This document shows positions 34,738-43,587 of a stretch of DNA of 64,000 nt, piece by piece. The stretch is from an uncultured Methylocystaceae bacterium (GTDB lineage: Bacteria > Pseudomonadota > Alphaproteobacteria > Rhizobiales > Beijerinckiaceae). Where the stretch lies: assembly GCA_903870245.1 (NCBI GenBank), contig CAIQCB010000041.1, positions 35,528 to 99,527 of the forward strand, given 5' to 3'. Positions within the stretch are counted from its first letter, which is position 1, and each line of letters begins with the position of its first letter. A program made the position numbers and the translations under genes. The notes under the pieces were generated by a model that worked only from the letters and a program-made list of their open reading frames with translations, was not told where the DNA came from and made no database searches.

Positions 34738-35265
34738 TCACGAGGCGTGTCGCTTTCCCTCTCGACGCAGGATCCATTCAGTAACCAGCAATGCGGCCAC
34801 CAGACCGCCGTTTTGCCCCATCACCAAGCTAATTGCCGCCTGCCCGTCGCCGGAGCCCTTGACCGTGAGCGCCGAAAGGAGGCCAAACAGAATGAGAGCG
34901 GAAGACCCCGCGACGCTGGCCCGCATGATGACGCCCGATGAGAACGAAGCCCCCCTGATTACTAGATAAAGGGCGAATAGCAGACCTGAAGTCAGGGCGA
35001 AAAAAGCGCCATTTTGCGCCGATTCTGGACCAAACAAACGGGATAGAAAAGGGGAAAGCCCAGACCAAATCCACGTTGTCGGCGCCAGCAACGGCAGGCC
35101 AGCCATAACGAAAGGGTAGATAAGCCAGTCGAGCACCCGCCACACCAAGGGAGCTGCCTGACGAGGGTTTTCACCCCAAAGGGGCCACTCGGCGATCCCA
35201 AGCACGGCCATCGTCAGGACCGCCATGAGAGGCAGGCCAAATGCCGAAGCCCTCAAACCTCTCAT
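34738..35265 (-). CDS. Hypothetical multi-pass membrane protein
   Basis: 175 residues with about four or five hydrophobic helices (SAFGLPLMAVLTMAVLGIA, YPFVMAGLPLLAPTTWIW, FFALTSGLLFALYLVI, ALILFGLLSALTV, LVAALLVTEWIL). The tail is basic (RREGKRHAS). ATG 35265 is well supported by GGGGGAGGAGCGC directly upstream. Not a recognised family. It neighbours tRNA-Pro on the same strand. Confidence 0.7.
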   Translation of the reverse strand: MRGLRASAFGLPLMAVLTMAVLGIAEWPLWGENPRQAAPLVWRVLDWLIYPFVMAGLPLLAPTTWIWSGLSPFLSRLFGPESAQNGAFFALTSGLLFALYLVIRGASFSSGVIMRASVAGSSALILFGLLSALTVKGSGDGQAAISLVMGQNGGLVAALLVTEWILRREGKRHAS

Positions 35266-35361
35266 GCGCTCCTCCCCCGATTCGTCATCTCCCCTCACGC
35301 CCCTGATACCCCGCCAAGAGGGTCGTCAGCGCAGGCAAAACTGGCCAGGGTTTATAATGTC

Positions 35362-35438
35362 TGGTCGGGGCAGCAGGATTTGAACCTGCGACCTGAAGTA
35401 CCCAAAACTTCCGCGCTACCAGGCTGCGCTATACCCCG
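35362..35438 (-). tRNA. tRNA-Pro(TGG)
   Basis: A 77-nt cloverleaf with encoded CCA. Acceptor CGGGGTA/TGCCCCG, anticodon stem GAAGT/ACTTC with loop TTTGGGT (anticodon TGG), T arm GCAGG/CCTGC with loop TTCAAAT. Confidence 0.97.
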
Positions 35439-35503
35439 ATTTACAGAAGCACAGTGGCTAACATGCGAAACGGCGCCTCACAAGCCACGTGAGCCACAAC
35501 CGC

Positions 35504-36004
35504 TTAATGACGAAAAGCGGGATATTCAACTCTGGAGCCTTCCGTAATCCCCATTTCAGCCGCGACGCCGGCATTAAGCTCAATCACGGCGTAGGCGGGT
35601 TTTCCGGAGGTGATCAGTTCCTCAGAAAAAGGCGTGGTGTTCGCGGCGACGGCAATGACAGAGCCTGAGCGCGACACAAACACCATATCAAGCGGAAGAT
35701 AGGTGTTTTTCATCCACATCAAAATCGGCGTTTCCATATCGAAAGTGAAGAGCATGCCGTGATCCCGCGACATGGATCGACGGCACATCAGGCCTTTTGC
35801 GCGTTGCTCCGGTGTGCGGGCGACTTCGACCTTGAAGGGATGATGACCGCTGGCGGTAAGAATTTGCAAGTTTTCGCGAGAACGCTCCGGAGCCGGACGG
35901 CAGGCTTCTTCGGCCCCATGAGCAAAAACCGTCAAACCCCCAATAGCGATGGCCGCAAGCACAGGCCGCATACGAATGAGGATTTGAAGAGCAGCGGGAG
36001 ACAT
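35504..36004 (-). CDS. DUF192 secreted protein
   Basis: 166 residues with an N-terminal signal sequence (to about FAHGAEEA). The DUF192 domain shows FKVEVARTPEQRAKGLMCRRSMSRDHGMLF, PILMWMKNTYLPLDMVFV and the tail VIELNAGVAAEMGI. The family is exported in many bacteria and has no clear function. ATG 36004 is listed; an in-frame TTG at 36016 would overlap the upstream cold-shock stop. It forms an operon with the cold-shock gene. Confidence 0.87.
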   Translation of the reverse strand: MSPAALQILIRMRPVLAAIAIGGLTVFAHGAEEACRPAPERSRENLQILTASGHHPFKVEVARTPEQRAKGLMCRRSMSRDHGMLFTFDMETPILMWMKNTYLPLDMVFVSRSGSVIAVAANTTPFSEELITSGKPAYAVIELNAGVAAEMGITEGSRVEYPAFRH

Positions 36005-36012
36005 AAGAAAGT

Positions 36013-36600
36013 TCAATGTGAGGATGGCGCTTTGGCTTCGAGAGGCCTTACTTCAGCCGCCATCAAGCCTTTTTCTCCATCGCCATAACGGACCAGCACG
36101 CTGTCGCCCGGTTTCAGTTCGGTCATGCCGAAGCGACGGACTGTCTCCATGTGGAGGAAAATGTCCTCAGTGCCCTCGCCCCGCGTCAGAAAGCCAAAAC
36201 CCTTGACGCGATTGAACCATTTAACGATGGCAATTTCGTATCCGCCAGTCGCTTTCACCTGAACATGCGTGCGACCGGCAGACGACAGTGCGGGATGAAC
36301 CGCTGTCGACTCATCCATGGAGATGACTCTGAAAACCTGCGACCCCTTGGCGCGTCGCTGAGCTTCGCAAAGAATGCGCGCTCCCTCAAACGCAGTCTGG
36401 AAACCGCAGCGACGCAGGGTCGTGACATGCAGCAGGATGTCCTGCCCGCCATCATCCGGGATAACAAAGCCGTAACCTTTGGCGACATCGAACCACTTGA
36501 TGCGACCGGCAATTTCAAAAAGCCCGATTTCGACATCGCCATTTTCGGCTTTGTCGGCACTGGAGCTTAAATCGTCCTGAAATCCCACATGCGCCCCCAA
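36013..36600 (-). CDS. Double cold-shock-domain protein
   Basis: 195 residues with two CSDs: residues ~30-95 (GRIKWFDVAKGYGFVIPDDGGQDILLHVTTL) and ~122-188 (AIVKWFNRVKGFGFLTRGEGTEDIFLHMETV). The RNP1 motifs (KGYGFV, KGFGFL) are conserved in both. It binds single-stranded nucleic acid and probably acts as an RNA chaperone. Tandem-CSD proteins of this length are typical of Alphaproteobacteria. It is the first gene, followed by DUF192. Confidence 0.93.
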   Translation of the reverse strand: MGAHVGFQDDLSSSADKAENGDVEIGLFEIAGRIKWFDVAKGYGFVIPDDGGQDILLHVTTLRRCGFQTAFEGARILCEAQRRAKGSQVFRVISMDESTAVHPALSSAGRTHVQVKATGGYEIAIVKWFNRVKGFGFLTRGEGTEDIFLHMETVRRFGMTELKPGDSVLVRYGDGEKGLMAAEVRPLEAKAPSSH

Positions 36601-37082
36601 TTGGCCGACCAGAAGCAGGAACTTGCGTTCGACTCCCTCAGATCGACAAGACTCGTCAACACCGATGAATCACCTTCTCAGGATACCATTAGACGCCGAC
36701 CGGCCAAGCTGCAATTTCAGGACGAAATTCGCTGTGGATTACCGCGCAGGCGCACGGAACCCGCACCGGGGCGTTTTCGCGGGGGAACGTAGAGCGGGCG
36801 TTAAATCACTGAACTTTAGAAATAAACCGATTACAGGAATATCTGGATTACCCGCCAGCGCCGTGCTAGGAGGAAGACTTGAAGTGGCCAAGGTATGCCG
36901 ACGAAGTCCTCGCTTCGGTTCTGAAAATATGAGCCGCCGCGTTTCCTGATTTTCCGCTTGTATGATAACATGTCTGCAGGACAAGCGTTTAACTCCCGCG
37001 ACATCTTCCGCGTAGCCGCCGAAACCGGGAGGCCGGAGGGGATATAGCCCGCAGGGCCCACAAAATATCTGGAGCCGTCTGA
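36601..37082. other. Intergenic region, no supported gene
   Basis: About 480 bp between the cold-shock gene and the divergent aminotransferase. Short frames on both strands lack ribosome-binding sites and resemble nothing. It must contain promoters for both flanking genes, but I cannot name a convincing pair of boxes. Confidence 0.4.
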
Positions 37083-38522
37083 ATGACCGACCTGACCACC
37101 CTATCGGAAGAGAAGCTTTCGACCGGCGGCGCTGTCCCGGATTTCGCAGCGCGGATAGCGATGCGGGAGAACGAGCGTTATGGTTTGCATTCCCTGCACC
37201 TAAACGAAATGTGGGTGAGAGTACTTAAAACCATTGGATACGACGTTGGCTTCACGCGTGGCCTCGGCCCCTATCTGTGGGATCGCAAGGGCGACCGCTA
37301 TCTTGATCTACTGAGCGGCTGGGGCGTTTTCGCCATCGGCCGCAATCATCCTTATGTCCGCGATGCGCTGGTGAGCGTCCTCGACGCCGAACTCCCAAAC
37401 CTTGTGCAACTCGATGTTTCGGTGCTCGCAGGCGTGCTCGGCGAAATGCTTCTCGAATACGCCCCCTGGCTTGACAAGGCCTTTTTCGCAAATTCTGGCG
37501 CAGAGTCGATCGAAGCGGCGATCAAATTCTCTCGTGCCGCGACCGGTCGGCCGGGGATTTTGCATTGTGCGCATTCATTTCATGGACTGACCTATGGCTC
37601 ATTGTCCATGAATGGCGACAACATATTCAAAAAGGGCTTCGGTCCGCTATTGCCCAATGCTCTTGAAGTGCCATTCGACGATCTCGCTGCGCTTGAGGCG
37701 GCGCTCTCTACACGGGAATACGCCGCGTTTTTCGTCGAACCGATTCAGGGCAAGGGCGTCAATATACCCAGCGACGATTATTTGCCTGGCGCTCAAGCTT
37801 TGTGCCGCAAATACGGGACACTTTTCGTCGCCGATGAAATCCAGACAGGTATGGGCCGAACCGGCAAGTTCTTCGCCATCGATCATTATCCGGGACTGGA
37901 GCCGGACATGGTCGTTCTGGCGAAGGCGCTGTCCGGGGGGCATGTTCCCGTTGGCGCTGTGCTGACCCGAAAGGCGATTTTTGACAAGGTTTTTGACCGC
38001 ATGGATCGCGCCGTCGTCCATGGCTCCACATTCAGCAAAACCGATCTCGCCATGGCGGCAGGTATTGCGACCCTGGATGTGATCAAAAACGAACGCATTA
38101 TTGAGAATTCAGCAGCGAAAGGCGAGCGACTGCTCGCCTCCTTCCGTCATATGGTTGAAAAGTACGAACTCGTCTGCGACGCGCGCGGCAAAGGGTTGAT
38201 GATCGGAGTCGAATTTGGTCCGCCCCAATCATTCAAACTCAAGGCGGCGTGGAACCTGCTTGAGACCGCCAATTCCGGTCTTTTTTGCCAGTTGATCTCG
38301 ATCCCCCTGTTCAAGGAACACAAGGTGCTGACTCAAGTCGCCGGCCACGGCAATCACACGATCAAATTGCTGCCGCCGCTTACCCTGACCGACGCTGATT
38401 GCGACTGGATCGAGTCATCCTTCGACGCCGTCATCGCCGACGCGCATAACGCGCCGGCCGCCGTCTGGTCGCTGGGTAAAACGCTGGCCGAAAACGCCAT
38501 CAAATCTCGCATGAGCGGCTGA
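37083..38522 (+). CDS. Class III PLP aminotransferase (possibly HpnO-like)
   Basis: 479 residues. Landmarks: YLWDRKGDRYLDLLSGWGVFAIGRNHP, cofactor contact FFANSGAESIEAAIKFSR, AFFVEPIQGKGVNIP, LFVADEIQTGMGRTGKFFA and the PLP lysine in VVLAKALSGGHVPVGA. It belongs to the ornithine/putrescine/acetylornithine group. A ~45-residue N-terminal extension and overall length resemble HpnO, the aminotransferase making aminobacteriohopanetriol, but no hopanoid genes are adjacent, so the substrate is open. A 13-bp tandem duplication follows the stop. Confidence 0.85.
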   Translation: MTDLTTLSEEKLSTGGAVPDFAARIAMRENERYGLHSLHLNEMWVRVLKTIGYDVGFTRGLGPYLWDRKGDRYLDLLSGWGVFAIGRNHPYVRDALVSVLDAELPNLVQLDVSVLAGVLGEMLLEYAPWLDKAFFANSGAESIEAAIKFSRAATGRPGILHCAHSFHGLTYGSLSMNGDNIFKKGFGPLLPNALEVPFDDLAALEAALSTREYAAFFVEPIQGKGVNIPSDDYLPGAQALCRKYGTLFVADEIQTGMGRTGKFFAIDHYPGLEPDMVVLAKALSGGHVPVGAVLTRKAIFDKVFDRMDRAVVHGSTFSKTDLAMAAGIATLDVIKNERIIENSAAKGERLLASFRHMVEKYELVCDARGKGLMIGVEFGPPQSFKLKAAWNLLETANSGLFCQLISIPLFKEHKVLTQVAGHGNHTIKLLPPLTLTDADCDWIESSFDAVIADAHNAPAAVWSLGKTLAENAIKSRMSG

Positions 38523-38539
38523 CAGAGGCCTGATTGGCG

Positions 38540-38565
38540 CGCGTCCCATGTTCGCGTCCCATGTT
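38540..38565. repeat. 13-bp tandem duplication
   Basis: CGCGTCCCATGTT is repeated head to tail at 38540-38552 and 38553-38565, 17 bp after the aminotransferase stop. Confidence 0.85.
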
Positions 38566-38652
38566 CGACGAAAGCCCGCGTTAACCCTCTTGAGTTTTTA
38601 AGCCGGTAAATCTGATAAAAATACTGGCGCTAATTGCAAAGCTGAAGCTTAA

Positions 38653-38677
38653 TCCGATCAGGTCATTCCTGATCGGA
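38653..38677 (+). promoter_or_regulatory. Perfect hairpin covering the ribosome-binding site of the next gene
   Basis: TCCGATCAGG (38653-38662) and CCTGATCGGA (38668-38677) form a perfect 10-bp stem with a 5-nt loop. The GGAG (38675-38678) that serves the TTG start at 38687 is mostly inside the stem. There is no T run, so it is not an obvious terminator. It could instead be a DNA palindrome bound by a regulator. Confidence 0.55.
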
Positions 38678-38686
38678 GATTTAACA

Positions 38687-39100
38687 TTGCGAGCTATCTC
38701 AGGCGCGATCTTGCGGTATGGGCGATTTATTCTTATCGGCGCGACCCTGCTCGTTCAGCCCCGAGCTGCGACGGCCCAGGACTTCACCTCGCCATATTAT
38801 CGACATGGCTGGGGGCCGGTGAGTTACGATCAGGCCTATTTTGTCGGCATGCCTCAATATCCCGCCGCCGGATACGGCGCGGGACTCTACCGACGCAATG
38901 GCTATAGCGCGGCCGATGTTTACACGGCGGGCGATGTTGAAGCGGAAATACTTTATGCGCCTGTCGTACAGCGCTATCTCGCGCCGGTGACAACATATGC
39001 CGAAGTCGATGCGATCATTGGCTACGAGCCGGTGGTTAGATACCGCCGGGCGCACCACCGTCGCGGGCGGCGACACTGCGACTGCAACGGCTTTTATTGA
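38687..39100 (+). CDS. Secreted Tyr/His-rich hypothetical protein
   Basis: 137 residues from a TTG start with GGAG 8 nt upstream. Signal peptide to about AATA, then a Tyr/Gly-rich mature part (SPYYRHGWGPVSYDQAYFVG, YGAGLYRRNGYSAADVYTAG), and a basic tail RRAHHRRGRRHCDCNGFY. Low complexity; no family recognised. The hairpin in its 5' UTR suggests controlled translation. It converges with ilvE, 4 bp away. Confidence 0.6.
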   Translation: MRAISGAILRYGRFILIGATLLVQPRAATAQDFTSPYYRHGWGPVSYDQAYFVGMPQYPAAGYGAGLYRRNGYSAADVYTAGDVEAEILYAPVVQRYLAPVTTYAEVDAIIGYEPVVRYRRAHHRRGRRHCDCNGFY

Positions 39101-39104
39101 TAAT

Positions 39105-40007
39105 TTATCGAGAAAGCCATTCGGGAGCCGGCCCCGCGTTCACCTCACGCTCGTAATCCTCGATCAGGGTGCGGGACACGGCCCCGGGCGTAAAGCGATA
39201 AATCTCCCCAATCTCCGCAACCGGCGTTACTTCGGCTCCCGTGCCGCAGATGAAGCATTCGTCGAAACCGCTTAACTCTTCGGGCATGATACGGCGCTCA
39301 AGAACAGATAACCCCCGTCTTTTTGCCAGATCGATCACCGTGCGGCGCGTGATGCCATCCAGAAAGCAGTCGGCAATGGGGGTGTGGAGCGCGCCGTCCT
39401 TGACGAAAAAAACATTGGCGCCGGTGCATTCCGCGACCCTGCCTTGCCAGTCGAACATCAGCGCGTCTGCAAAGCCGCGCCGCTCGGCGCGATGTTTCGA
39501 AATCGTGCAGATCATGTAAAGACCGGCGGCCTTCGCTCCAGATGGCGCGGTCATCGGATCCGGACGACGGTATTCGGCGATATCGAGCTTGATGCCCTTC
39601 ATTTTGGTGGCAATATCGAACATGCTGGGCCAATCCCAGACTGCGATGGCGACATTAATGGTCGAGTTCTGGGCGGCGACGGCCATCATCTCGCTGCCGC
39701 GCCACGCCACCGGGCGAACATAGCAATTCACAAGACCATTGGCGCGCACGGTCGCGTCCTTGGCGGCGTCGATCTCCTCAACTCCATAGGGTATCTCGAA
39801 ATCGAGGATCTCGGCCGAACGCCGCAGTCGTTCAGAGTGTTCGCGAGACTTGAAAATATTGCCGCCATAGGCGCGCTCGCCCTCGAACACGCAAGAGCCA
39901 TAATGAAGGCCGTGCGAGAGAACATGCAGCTTCGCCTCCCGCCAGGGAACGAGAGCGCCATTATGCCAAATGAAACCGTCGCGCTGATCAAAGGGCGGAA
40001 GCGACAT
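39105..40007 (-). CDS. ilvE: Branched-chain amino-acid aminotransferase
   Basis: 300 residues, class IV PLP fold: FIWHNGALVPWREAKLHVLSHGLHYGSCVFEG, the PLP lysine in AGLYMICTISKHRAERRGF region, VAECTGANVFFVKDGALHTP and SGFDECFICGTGAEVTPV. It performs the last step of Ile, Leu and Val synthesis and the first of their breakdown. ATG 40007 has GGAG 7 nt upstream. It is divergent from the MarR operon; this order is frequent in Alphaproteobacteria. Confidence 0.94.
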   Translation of the reverse strand: MSLPPFDQRDGFIWHNGALVPWREAKLHVLSHGLHYGSCVFEGERAYGGNIFKSREHSERLRRSAEILDFEIPYGVEEIDAAKDATVRANGLVNCYVRPVAWRGSEMMAVAAQNSTINVAIAVWDWPSMFDIATKMKGIKLDIAEYRRPDPMTAPSGAKAAGLYMICTISKHRAERRGFADALMFDWQGRVAECTGANVFFVKDGALHTPIADCFLDGITRRTVIDLAKRRGLSVLERRIMPEELSGFDECFICGTGAEVTPVAEIGEIYRFTPGAVSRTLIEDYEREVNAGPAPEWLSR

Positions 40008-40237
40008 GACAAAGCTCCGGGGAATGGCGTCTACGAGCCCCGGAAGACCCGCGCCGCTTTCGCCCTGCACTAGCCATCGGCCAGAAATATGTCAATATAG
40101 CTGACTTAAACCTCAGTGGAATCGTGCCGCATGTTGGGGTCAGGGATTTGACCAACGCTTTTCATCGAAAATCGACGGCGCCGCTCCAGGCCCCCTGCGC
40201 GACGGGACCTGGCGGGGGATGGCGACGACCGGCCTCG

Positions 40238-40765
40238 ATGCCTGCCGCGGTTCTACATAACACGGCGGGCGACGCGAAGGACGGCGAAGTTCTCGAACTA
40301 GTTGAGCTGTTCTTTTTCGCCTACCGTGATTTTGTCCGCGACGCGGATCGGCTGCTTGAGACTTATGGTTTCGGTCGGGCGCATCATCGCGTCCTGCATT
40401 TCGTCGACCGTCGCCCCGGACTCTCGATCGCCGCTCTCCTCGACATTCTGAGGATCACGAAACAAAGTCTTAATCGAGTCCTTAAGCAATTGCTCGACGC
40501 CGGTCTGGTCGAGGCGCGCGAAGGCGCCAGCGATCGCCGTCAGCGATTACTCTTCTTGACTTCTCTGGGCGAAACCCTTGCGCGAGAACTCGCCGCCTTG
40601 CAATCCGAACGTTTCAGACGCGTTCTGGGAGAGATGCCCGTTCCGGCCCGTGATGCGGCTGCGGATTTTCTCTTCTCAATGATCGATAGTGAAGAGCGGA
40701 CCCGGGTCAGGGATCACCTCGCCCGGGCGCGTAATCGCGCTCAAAGAGCGGCTGAACCGCTATGA
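40238..40765 (+). CDS. MarR-family regulator (PetP-like)
   Basis: 175 residues from ATG 40238. Winged helix: FGRAHHRVLHFVDRRPGLSIAALLDILRITKQSLNRVLKQLLDAGLVEAREGASDRRQRLLFLTSLG. The context, MarR followed by an OmpR-type regulator with ATGA overlap, matches the PetP-PetR pair of Rhodobacter. An upstream GTG (40124) is possible but its extra residues look non-conserved. A GTCA-N7-TGAC inverted repeat lies in the ilvE-marR gap near 40091. Confidence 0.87.
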   Translation: MPAAVLHNTAGDAKDGEVLELVELFFFAYRDFVRDADRLLETYGFGRAHHRVLHFVDRRPGLSIAALLDILRITKQSLNRVLKQLLDAGLVEAREGASDRRQRLLFLTSLGETLARELAALQSERFRRVLGEMPVPARDAAADFLFSMIDSEERTRVRDHLARARNRAQRAAEPL

Positions 40766-41544
40766 CGTTCTGTCAGTCAAATACGAGCCCTTTTCAAACC
40801 TCTCCCGGCATGGCGGGAGCCCACATTCTTGTTGTCGACGACGACAGGCGGATCAGGAGTCTGCTCTCAAAATATCTTAGTGGCGAAGGGTATCTTGTCA
40901 GTGCAGCCGCCAATGCCCGCGAGGCGGAGGAACGACTTCAGGATCTGGTTTTCGACCTGATCGTCCTCGACATGATGATGCCCGACGAGAGCGGCGCAGA
41001 CTTCGCCTCAAGGCTGCGCGCAAGTGACGAGCCATTGCGCTGCGCGCCCATCCTGATGCTAACTGCACTCTCGGAAACAGCCAACCGCGTGGCGGGCCTG
41101 GAGGCTGGCGTCGACGATTATCTCGCCAAGCCGTTCGATCCGCGCGAATTATCTCTCCGCATCGCCAGCATTTTGCGACGTTGCCGTCAGTCGCGGCCAA
41201 CAGCGCCCGCCAAGGCGAATTTCGGTGCATTCTCATTCGATCTGGTTAGTGGCGACCTCATGAGTGGAGGCGTCCCGACGCCATTAACGGCGCGTGAGAA
41301 AGACATTCTCCGTCAACTCGTCGAGCACGGAGGCGATATTGTATCTCGTCAGACCCTCGCCAAACGAAGCGCTGGCCAAACAATCTGCGAGAGGTCGGTA
41401 GATGTCGAGATTGCTCGTCTGCGCCGAAAAATCGAGAGTGAGCCTTGCGCGCCGCGCATTCTGCTGACCATACGTGGACAAGGCTATCGCCTGTTGCTCG
41501 ATCCGCCCAGGCTTGGGCCTGCGCCCCCCAGAGGCTCATTATGA
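40762..41544 (+). CDS. OmpR-family response regulator (PetR-like)
   Basis: 260 residues. The receiver domain (~20-135) has VVDDD, phospho-acceptor in VLDMMMP, switch MLTALSE and Lys in LAKPFD. The C-terminal winged helix reads LTAREKDILRQLVEHGGDIVSRQTLAKR, RSVDVEIARLRRKIE and TIRGQGYRL. It is translationally coupled at both ends (ATGA at 40762-40765 and 41541-41544) to the MarR and kinase genes. Confidence 0.93.
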   Translation: MTFCQSNTSPFQTSPGMAGAHILVVDDDRRIRSLLSKYLSGEGYLVSAAANAREAEERLQDLVFDLIVLDMMMPDESGADFASRLRASDEPLRCAPILMLTALSETANRVAGLEAGVDDYLAKPFDPRELSLRIASILRRCRQSRPTAPAKANFGAFSFDLVSGDLMSGGVPTPLTAREKDILRQLVEHGGDIVSRQTLAKRSAGQTICERSVDVEIARLRRKIESEPCAPRILLTIRGQGYRLLLDPPRLGPAPPRGSL

Positions 41545-42911
41545 CCGCCGCCCTTACCGAATTGATCTCGGCGCCCCGTAATCTCTGGCGCGCCTTCAAG
41601 ATATGGCTGCACGACCGCATGCCGCGCGGCCTGTATGCGCGGGCGCTGCTTATTGTCATCTTGCCGATCGTGTTGTTGCAATCAGCAATTGCCTATGTGT
41701 TCATGGAGAGACACTGGGAAGTTGTGACCTATCGCCTCTCAGCCGGCGTCGCGCGCGAAGTTGCGGCCATCGTCGAAATTTACAAGGATTTGCCCGACGA
41801 TCCCGACCATGAAAAGTTGCGACGGATCGCCGCCGTGGCGATGAGCGTCGAGCTCACGGTGCTGCCCAGAGAAACCCTACCGCCGCCGAAAACGCGCGGC
41901 TCTCTATTCGCGCTTCTCGACACTGCCCTGAACAAGGAGCTGGCTCGAAGAATCGCACAGCCTTTCTCGGTGAACACCGGATTATCCAGAAACTTTGTCG
42001 AAATCCGAGTTGCCCTCAACGACGCCACCTTGCGGATGCTGTTCAATCGCACGCACGCCTATGCATCAAATTCCTATATTTTCTTCATGTGGATGGCGAT
42101 CGCCTCAATCATCATTCTTGCAGTCGCGACCTCTTTCCTGCGCAACCAGATCCGACCGATCCTGAGGCTGGCGGAGGCAGCGGAAGAGTTCGGCAAGGGG
42201 CGCGATGTTAAATTCACACCCAAGGGCGCTCGTGAAGTCCGACGCGCAGGAGCAGCTTTTCTGGAGATGAAACGCCGCGTCGAGCGCGCTATCGAACAGC
42301 GCACAACAATGCTCAATGGCGTTTCACATGATTTACGCACCATCATCACGCGCTTCAAACTCTCTCTGGCGCTGATCGGCGACAGCAATGAATCGGCCGA
42401 GATGCGCAAGGATATTGAAGAAATGGAGCGTATCGTCGAAGCCTACCTCGCCTTCGCGCGCGGCGACGGCGGCGAGGCCTCGACGCCCACCGACATCGCC
42501 GTAATTCTTGACGAGTTGAACGCAGATAGCGAACGCCACGGACTGACGACCAGGTTGACCATAGAGGGCGACCCAACTCTCGTTGCGCGTCCCGCCTCGA
42601 TCAGGCGATTGTTCGCCAATCTTGTAGGTAACGCCCAGAGATATGGACAAAATCTAGAATTATCGATCATCAATGACGGTCGCTCTATGTTCATACACAT
42701 TGATGACGATGGTCCGGGCATTCCCATCGAAAAACGCGAGGACGCGTTTCGTCCCTTCTACCGCCTGGACGAGTCTCGTAATCAGGATACGGCCAATTCG
42801 GGTCTTGGCCTCGCCATCGCGCGCGACATCGCCCGCGCCCATGGCGGAGACATAGAACTGGATCGCAGTCCACTCGGAGGGCTGCGCGCAACGGTGAAAC
42901 TGCCAATCTAG
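41541..42911 (+). CDS. Sensor histidine kinase, partner of the OmpR-type regulator
   Basis: 456 residues. Transmembrane helices at about 34-54 and 193-213 flank a ~135-residue periplasmic sensor; a HAMP domain follows (FLRNQIRPILRLAEAAEEFGKG). The H box is NGVSHDLRTIITRFKLSL and the ATPase domain has N box LFANLVGNAQRYG, DDDGPGIP and SGLGLAIARDIARAHGG. It resembles the EnvZ-type kinases of Alphaproteobacteria. It is the last gene of the MarR-OmpR-kinase operon and converges with cobO 8 bp away. Confidence 0.93.
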   Translation: MTAALTELISAPRNLWRAFKIWLHDRMPRGLYARALLIVILPIVLLQSAIAYVFMERHWEVVTYRLSAGVAREVAAIVEIYKDLPDDPDHEKLRRIAAVAMSVELTVLPRETLPPPKTRGSLFALLDTALNKELARRIAQPFSVNTGLSRNFVEIRVALNDATLRMLFNRTHAYASNSYIFFMWMAIASIIILAVATSFLRNQIRPILRLAEAAEEFGKGRDVKFTPKGAREVRRAGAAFLEMKRRVERAIEQRTTMLNGVSHDLRTIITRFKLSLALIGDSNESAEMRKDIEEMERIVEAYLAFARGDGGEASTPTDIAVILDELNADSERHGLTTRLTIEGDPTLVARPASIRRLFANLVGNAQRYGQNLELSIINDGRSMFIHIDDDGPGIPIEKREDAFRPFYRLDESRNQDTANSGLGLAIARDIARAHGGDIELDRSPLGGLRATVKLPI

Positions 42912-42919
42912 ACGCTACA

Positions 42920-43537
42920 TCAGAATTCAATACCCTCCTGCGCCCTGACTCCCGCCGAGAAATGATGCTTCACCATCGTCATTTCTGTGACGAGGTCGGC
43001 GGCGGCGATCAATTCGGCTTTCGCGTTTCGACCTGTAACGACGACATGCAGGTCTTCCCGACGGGACGTGAGCGCATCGACAACCTGCGCAAGAGGCAAA
43101 TGCTCATAGCGCAGCGCAATGTTCAATTCGTCGAGAACAAGCAGACGGATCGCGGGGTCGCCCATTAACTCCATGGCCTTGTCCCAAGCCCGGCGCGCCG
43201 CCATCTCGTCACGATCGCGGTCCTGAGTCTCCCAGGTGAAGCCCTCCCCCAGTGTATGCCACGCCACTGCTCCGAGATTTTCGAGAATTTTTCGCTCTCC
43301 GCTCTGCCAGGCCCCTTTTCCGAACTGCACGACCCCTACCCTCCATCCATGTCCGAGCGCGCGCAGGACAAGGCCGAAGGCAGCCGTAGATTTGCCTTTA
43401 CCCGGCCCCGTATGGACCATCAGCAAGCCTTTGTTTAAAATTGTTTTTTCGGCAACCTCGGCATCTTGCAGCGCCTTACGTTTTTGCATCTTTTCGCGGT
43501 GACGCTGGGCCTCGCCCGTTTCCCCTGCTTCATGCAC
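42920..43537 (-). CDS. cobO: Cob(I)yrinic acid a,c-diamide adenosyltransferase
   Basis: 205 residues with P-loop HTGPGKGKSTAAFGL, WHTLGEGFTWETQ, LVLDELNIALRY and VVVTGRNAKAELI. It transfers the 5'-deoxyadenosyl group from ATP to Co(I). The GTG at 43537 is chosen because AGGAGG lies 10 nt upstream; an in-frame ATG at 43579 has no ribosome-binding site. The gene is divergent from the riboswitch-led cob operon, 51 bp from the riboswitch. Confidence 0.93.
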   Translation of the reverse strand: MHEAGETGEAQRHREKMQKRKALQDAEVAEKTILNKGLLMVHTGPGKGKSTAAFGLVLRALGHGWRVGVVQFGKGAWQSGERKILENLGAVAWHTLGEGFTWETQDRDRDEMAARRAWDKAMELMGDPAIRLLVLDELNIALRYEHLPLAQVVDALTSRREDLHVVVTGRNAKAELIAAADLVTEMTMVKHHFSAGVRAQEGIEF

Positions 43538-43587
43538 GCCTGCGTCTCCTCCTGTTTGACGGAATTGCGTCGGGCGCATAAGACTGT

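Noticed and set aside
43400..43537. Second cobalamin riboswitch for cobO
   Set aside because: No B12 box on the minus strand in front of cobO; only the plus-strand element has the conserved core.
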